A stretch of DNA of 16,757 nt. Origin: Methylovirgula sp. (lineage in GTDB: Bacteria; Pseudomonadota; Alphaproteobacteria; Rhizobiales; Beijerinckiaceae). Position 1 is the first letter of the stretch. The number at the start of each line of letters is the position of its first letter. The position numbers and the translations under genes were made by a program. Of this stretch, positions 13,858 through 16,757 are shown in pieces. Where the stretch lies: assembly GCA_025356505.1 (NCBI GenBank), contig JANXSV010000442.1, positions 1 to 16,757 of the forward strand, written 5' to 3'. Under the pieces are notes generated by a model, which saw nothing but the letters and a program-made list of their open reading frames with translations, did not search any database and had not been told where the DNA came from.

Positions 13858-13926
13858 GCCTTACCCGCTTCCAAGTGCAGAGGGTAAGGCTAAACACTGC
13901 CCGACCCCCTCAAAGAGAAGATCGGG
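13858..13926 (-). promoter_or_regulatory. Two stem-loops between rpsP and rimM
   Basis: A perfect 9-bp stem pairs GCCTTACCC (13858-13866) with GGGTAAGGC (13882-13890) around 15 bases. Upstream in the transcript CCCGATC and GGTCGGG (13920-13926, 13900-13906) pair with one G-U wobble. Neither has a U-tract, so neither is a classic terminator. They may stabilise the rpsP 3' end or lower rimM-trmD expression relative to S16, a differential known for the E. coli operon. The second loop lies about 20 bases before the rimM ATG. Confidence 0.5.
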
Positions 13927-13940
13927 ATTGGGGCAATCGC

Positions 13941-14336
13941 TTACTCAGCAGCAGGCGCCGCAGCGGCTTCAGCGGCCTTGGCGGCAGCGGCAGCGGCCTT
14001 TTCAACCAGAGCGGCAGCAGCTGCAGTGCGCTCCTGTGCTTTCTTCTTCGGCTTGGCCTTTTCCGGATTGTTCTGTGCAGCGCGGGTCATTACGCCCAGG
14101 CCGTCCAGCAGGCGCAAAACGCGGTCGGTTGGCTGCGCGCCCTTGGTCATCCAATCCTTCGCCTTTTCAACATCGAGAACCAGACGGGTGGCATCGTCCT
14201 TCTTCTTCAAAGGGTCGAATGTGCCGATACGCTCGATGAAGCGGCCATCACGCGGCATGCGCGAGTCGGCAATGATGATACGGTAGAACGGACGCTTTTT
14301 GGCACCGCCACGGGCGAGACGAATTTTCAGAGACAT
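13941..14336 (-). CDS. rpsP: 30S ribosomal protein S16 (bS16)
   Basis: A 131-residue bS16, a small-subunit assembly protein. [38 protein letters not shown] is the canonical N-terminal half, followed by the [16 protein letters not shown] segment. The last ~40 residues are a Lys- then Ala-rich extension (ending AAAAPAAE) beyond the bacterial core of about 80 residues, as in many alphaproteobacteria. AAGGAAA lies 5 bases before the ATG. ffh ends 83 bases upstream with no strong terminator between, so transcription probably continues from ffh. Confidence 0.97.
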   Translation of the reverse strand: MSLKIRLARGGAKKRPFYRIIIADSRMPRDGRFIERIGTFDPLKKKDDATRLVLDVEKAKDWMTKGAQPTDRVLRLLDGLGVMTRAAQNNPEKAKPKKKAQERTAAAAALVEKAAAAAAKAAEAAAAPAAE

Positions 14337-14419
14337 TGTATTTCCTTACGTTTTAAAAATTTCAGTCCTAAACTTGCAGCCTCAAAGATGGGACTTTCAA
14401 ACATCCTCAAGGCCAAAAC

Positions 14420-16018
14420 TTATTTCTTCTTAAATGGGTTGAGCCCGCCAAGCCCGGGTAATCCACCAAGCCCCGGGAGCTTGGGCAAACCGCCGATCCC
14501 GCCACCCAAACCGCCAATGCCTTTCAGCAATTCCGGCGGCATATCGCCAAGCTTGGGCATATTCGGCATCTGCTTTTGCAATTCGGCCATTTGCTCGGGC
14601 GAAGGCATCCCCCCACCCATGCCACCGCCCATGCCGGGCATTCCCGGCATTCCGCCGCCGCCCAAACCACCTGCACCCATGCCCATCATCGAAGCCATTT
14701 TCTTCATCATGCCGCCGCCGCCCGCGCCGCCCATCTGCTTCATCATGTCGGCCATGCCGCGATGCGCCTTCAGCAGCTTGTTGACCTCTTCGACATTGGT
14801 GCCCGCGCCGGACGCGATGCGCTTCTTGCGCGACGCCTTCAACAAATCCGGATTGCGCCGCTCTTTGGGCGTCATCGACATGATGATCGCCCGCTGACGC
14901 TTGATCACCTTGTCATCCATCTTGCCGGCCAACTGATCTTTCATCTTGGCCATACCGGGAATAAGGCCGAGCATCGAGCCAAGCCCGCCCATCTTCTCAA
15001 CCTGCGCCAGTTGATCGCTCATATCTTGCAGATCAAACTTGCCCTTTTGCATGCGCGCGGCCGTGGCTTGCGCCTGCGCCAGATCAATATTCTGTGCGGC
15101 CTTTTCGACAAGGCTGACGATATCGCCCATGCCCAGAATACGATTGGCGATGCGCACGGGGTGGAAATCGTCGAGGTCATCGACCTTTTCGCCCGTACCA
15201 ATCAGCTTTACCGGCTTGCCGGTAACAGCCCGCATGGAGAGCGCCGCGCCGCCGCGCCCGTCACCATCCATACGGGTGAGCACAATACCGGTGATGCCGA
15301 CGCGCTCGTTGAAGTTACGCGCAAGGTTGACCGCATCCTGCCCGGTCAAGGCATCGGCAATCAGCAAAATTTCATGCGGACGTGTCGCGGCCTTGATCTC
15401 GGCCATTTCCTGCATCAGCGGCTCGTCAATATGAGTGCGGCCTGCCGTATCCAAAATAACGATGTCATAGCCCTGAAGCCGCGCCACCTCTTCAGCCCGC
15501 TTGGCAATTTGCACCGGCGTCTGGCCTGCCACAATCGGCAATGTGTCAATGCCAACCTGGCGGCCGAGCACCGCGAGCTGCTCTTGCGCTGCCGGACGCT
15601 TGACGTCCAAAGACGCCATGATGACTTTTTTCTTGTAGCGCTCAGCTAAGCGCTTGGCGATTTTTGCCGAGGTCGTCGTTTTACCTGCGCCCTGCAAACC
15701 CACCATCATAATGGCGACAGGCGGCGCTGCCTCAAGGTTTATAGGGTCAGCGTCCGAACCCAAAGTCTCCACCAGCACGTCATTGACGATTTTGATGACC
15801 ATCTGGCCGGGCGTGATGGACTTGACGATATTCGCGCCAATCGCTTGCGCCTTGACCTTGTCAATAAACGTGCGAACCACATCGAGCGCCACGTCAGCCT
15901 CGATCAAGGCGCGGCGCACCTCGCGCATGGCGACATTGACATCTTCCTCGCTCAGCGCCCCGCGGCGGGTGAGGGTGTCAAAAATCGAAGAGAGCTTGGA
16001 ACTAAGGCTCTCGAACAT
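14420..16018 (-). CDS. ffh: Signal recognition particle protein Ffh (SRP54)
   Basis: A 532-residue SRP GTPase that with 4.5S RNA brings nascent membrane proteins to FtsY. N domain: MFESLSSKLSSIFDTLTRRGALSEEDV. G domain: G1 GLQGAGKTT (107-115), DTAGR (190-194), TRMDGDGRGG (248-257). M domain: about 320-425, with the RNA-binding SRKKRIASGAGTNVEEVN (396-413). Beyond it, residues about 430-532 form a Gly/Met/Pro-rich low-complexity tail ending NPFKKK, typical of rhizobial Ffh and long compared with E. coli (453 residues). AAGGAA lies 8 bases before the ATG. A sigma-70-like promoter is about 160 bases upstream, and a terminator-like hairpin lies between promoter and start. Confidence 0.97.
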   Translation of the reverse strand: MFESLSSKLSSIFDTLTRRGALSEEDVNVAMREVRRALIEADVALDVVRTFIDKVKAQAIGANIVKSITPGQMVIKIVNDVLVETLGSDADPINLEAAPPVAIMMVGLQGAGKTTTSAKIAKRLAERYKKKVIMASLDVKRPAAQEQLAVLGRQVGIDTLPIVAGQTPVQIAKRAEEVARLQGYDIVILDTAGRTHIDEPLMQEMAEIKAATRPHEILLIADALTGQDAVNLARNFNERVGITGIVLTRMDGDGRGGAALSMRAVTGKPVKLIGTGEKVDDLDDFHPVRIANRILGMGDIVSLVEKAAQNIDLAQAQATAARMQKGKFDLQDMSDQLAQVEKMGGLGSMLGLIPGMAKMKDQLAGKMDDKVIKRQRAIIMSMTPKERRNPDLLKASRKKRIASGAGTNVEEVNKLLKAHRGMADMMKQMGGAGGGGMMKKMASMMGMGAGGLGGGGMPGMPGMGGGMGGGMPSPEQMAELQKQMPNMPKLGDMPPELLKGIGGLGGGIGGLPKLPGLGGLPGLGGLNPFKKK

Positions 16019-16047
16019 GCTGCAAATTCCTTTTCTTCAGCCTGCGC

Positions 16048-16084
16048 ACAAAACAAAAAGCGCCCGATGTGAACAGCGACGCTT
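16048..16084 (-). terminator. Terminator-like hairpin in the ffh leader (possible attenuator)
   Basis: On the minus strand AAGCGTC and GGCGCTT (16078-16084, 16058-16064) pair over 7 bp with one wobble around 13 bases. TTTTTGTTTTG follows at once. It lies some 40-65 bases upstream of the ffh ATG and downstream of the best promoter, so it would stop part of the transcripts before ffh. It could instead end an independent short RNA. Confidence 0.6.
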
Positions 16085-16175
16085 CAAAAGCAGTGCTGTT
16101 TCAAAACCGGACGTGTGTTGCCGAACCCGAAAGTTCAAGTCAACAAATTCAAAACCCTTTGCAGAGTTGGCGGAA

Positions 16176-16204
16176 CCTATAGGCGCGGAAGGGGGTGGAG
16201 TCAA
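16176..16204 (-). promoter_or_regulatory. Sigma-70 promoter for ffh
   Basis: On the minus strand TTGACT (16199-16204) and TATAGG (16176-16181) are separated by exactly 17 bases. Five of six -35 positions and four of six -10 positions fit the consensus. The predicted RNA start is near 16169, giving a leader of about 150 bases. A GAGTC (CcrM-type GANTC) site at 16198-16202 overlaps the -35 box. Confidence 0.65.
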
Positions 16205-16260
16205 ATATTAGCCTTTTAGCTGCTTTCCCTCCCTAACCGCCCGGTTCCGTCATGCGAGTG

Positions 16261-16287
16261 ACCAAGAAAAAACTAATTTTTCTTGGT
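16261..16287. repeat. AT-rich perfect inverted repeat at the end of the right-edge gene
   Basis: ACCAAGAAAAA and TTTTTCTTGGT form an 11-bp perfect stem with a 5-base loop. It overlaps the last codons and the stop of the minus-strand gene ending at 16273. No U-tract follows outside the stem on either strand, so it is an untypical terminator at best; it may be an mRNA 3'-end stabiliser. Confidence 0.55.
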
Positions 16288-16757
16288 TTGAACAAAAAGC
16301 AACTGATCTGTCAAAATGATTGTTCTTTTCCCAAATGCCGAAGGTTGATCTTCACGCCATTCATTTGGCACGATATGCAACGTCTTACGACAACTCGCGC
16401 TGTCCACATTTTTCTTCCTGCCACAAAAATCGTCAAATTTTTCCTTCTCAGGATAGGTGGCAACCCGTGGCGCAAATACGGCCATCAACCCTTTTCGCGC
16501 CCAGCAGCGATATTCATTCAAATCGGCGTAAAAACATTGCATATTTCGAAGTTCGATCGGCTTGTGCATAAATTTATTAGGACCTAACTGTAAATCCTCA
16601 GGATCAACTTGGCGGAAATCCCCAGCTGCAAAAACAGTTTCCGCTTGTTTTGTCGACACCGTTTCATCAAGCGCAGCCAATCCGCCTTGAATACATTTGA
16701 GCTGTTCTGGCACGTCGCTTTTCGAAAAGCATGCTTTCGATAGATTAAAGACTTCAA
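16273..16757 (-). CDS. Unidentified protein, N-terminus beyond the window
   Basis: At least 161 residues; the frame is open to the window edge, so the GTG at 16713 is probably not the start. I do not recognise a family with confidence. Visible features are six Cys in the visible part and a central block FAAGDFRQVDPEDLQLGPNK followed by KPIELRNMQCFYADLNEYRC. This reads like a compact beta domain (a GKPVxLRN...CFYAD...YRC-type strand pattern) of exported rhizobial proteins, possibly OB-like. The end is Lys/Arg-rich. Base composition is more AT-rich than the neighbouring genes. It is transcribed toward ffh, ending about 70 bases before the ffh promoter. Coding status rests on the long open frame and sensible residue composition. 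Confidence 0.6.
   Translation of the reverse strand, partial: EVFNLSKACFSKSDVPEQLKCIQGGLAALDETVSTKQAETVFAAGDFRQVDPEDLQLGPNKFMHKPIELRNMQCFYADLNEYRCWARKGLMAVFAPRVATYPEKEKFDDFCGRKKNVDSASCRKTLHIVPNEWREDQPSAFGKRTIILTDQLLFVQTKKN

Noticed and set aside
14576..14760. Repetitive GGC/ATG-type sequence, considered as a tandem DNA repeat
   Set aside because: It encodes the Gly/Met/Pro-rich Ffh tail; the repetition follows from protein composition and has no fixed repeat unit.
13440..14897. A 485-codon plus-strand open frame across rimM, rpsP and the end of ffh
   Set aside because: It is antisense to three certain genes. Its Pro-rich end is simply the complement of the Gly-rich Ffh tail.
14576..15649. 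A 357-codon plus-strand open frame opposite ffh
   Set aside because: A shadow of ffh: the His/Leu/Arg-rich composition is typical of antisense frames, and there is no ribosome site or domain.
16100..16150. GTTCAAGTC text that resembles a tRNA T-arm, considered as a tRNA gene
   Set aside because: No acceptor stem, anticodon arm or D-arm can be built around it on either strand.

Overview
The window reads as ordinary chromosome of an alphaproteobacterium, most likely of the order Hyphomicrobiales (Rhizobiales). This rests on the blocks uvrC-pgsA-moaD-moaE and ffh-rpsP-rimM-trmD, on rplS and leuC lying nearby, on an Hsp20 of rhizobial type behind a ROSE-like RNA thermometer, and on an Ffh with a long Gly/Met/Pro-rich tail. 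By eye the sequence is moderately GC-rich, except for the more AT-rich last ~550 bases. I cannot name the genus.

Left part (1-7748). A truncated Hsp20 gene on the minus strand has a thermometer-like leader and a candidate heat-shock promoter. Divergent from it runs a two-gene unit: a lysophospholipase-like alpha/beta hydrolase and a GNAT acetyltransferase. A minus-strand NADPH-dependent FMN reductase ends in a strong terminator facing that unit and is divergent from uvrC. Then uvrC (excision repair), pgsA (phosphatidylglycerophosphate synthase) and moaD-moaE (the two molybdopterin synthase subunits) run on the plus strand, followed by a stand-alone zwf (glucose-6-phosphate dehydrogenase).

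Middle (7749-11541). zwf and leuC converge on two back-to-back terminators. leuC is divergent from a membrane-anchored gluzincin-type metallopeptidase (HExxH plus downstream NEG), which converges on a minus-strand pair: a nucleoside hydrolase and a DUF1272 zinc-ribbon protein. The nucleoside hydrolase start sits at the foot of a perfect hairpin with the Shine-Dalgarno in its loop.

Right part (11542-16757). This is the SRP/ribosome block on the minus strand: ffh, rpsP, rimM, trmD, rplS. It is interrupted between trmD and rplS by an opposite-strand HPP-family membrane protein gene carrying a one-base frameshift. ffh has a clear sigma-70 promoter and, between promoter and start codon, a terminator-like hairpin that could act as an attenuator. 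The window ends inside an unidentified Cys-containing protein on the minus strand.

There is no sign of a phage, transposon, CRISPR array, toxin-antitoxin or defence system, and no wholly new system is evident. The observations most worth following are regulatory RNA structures (Hsp20 leader, ffh leader, nucleoside hydrolase initiation hairpin), the broken HPP gene splitting a conserved operon, and two poorly characterised proteins (the gluzincin and the right-edge protein).
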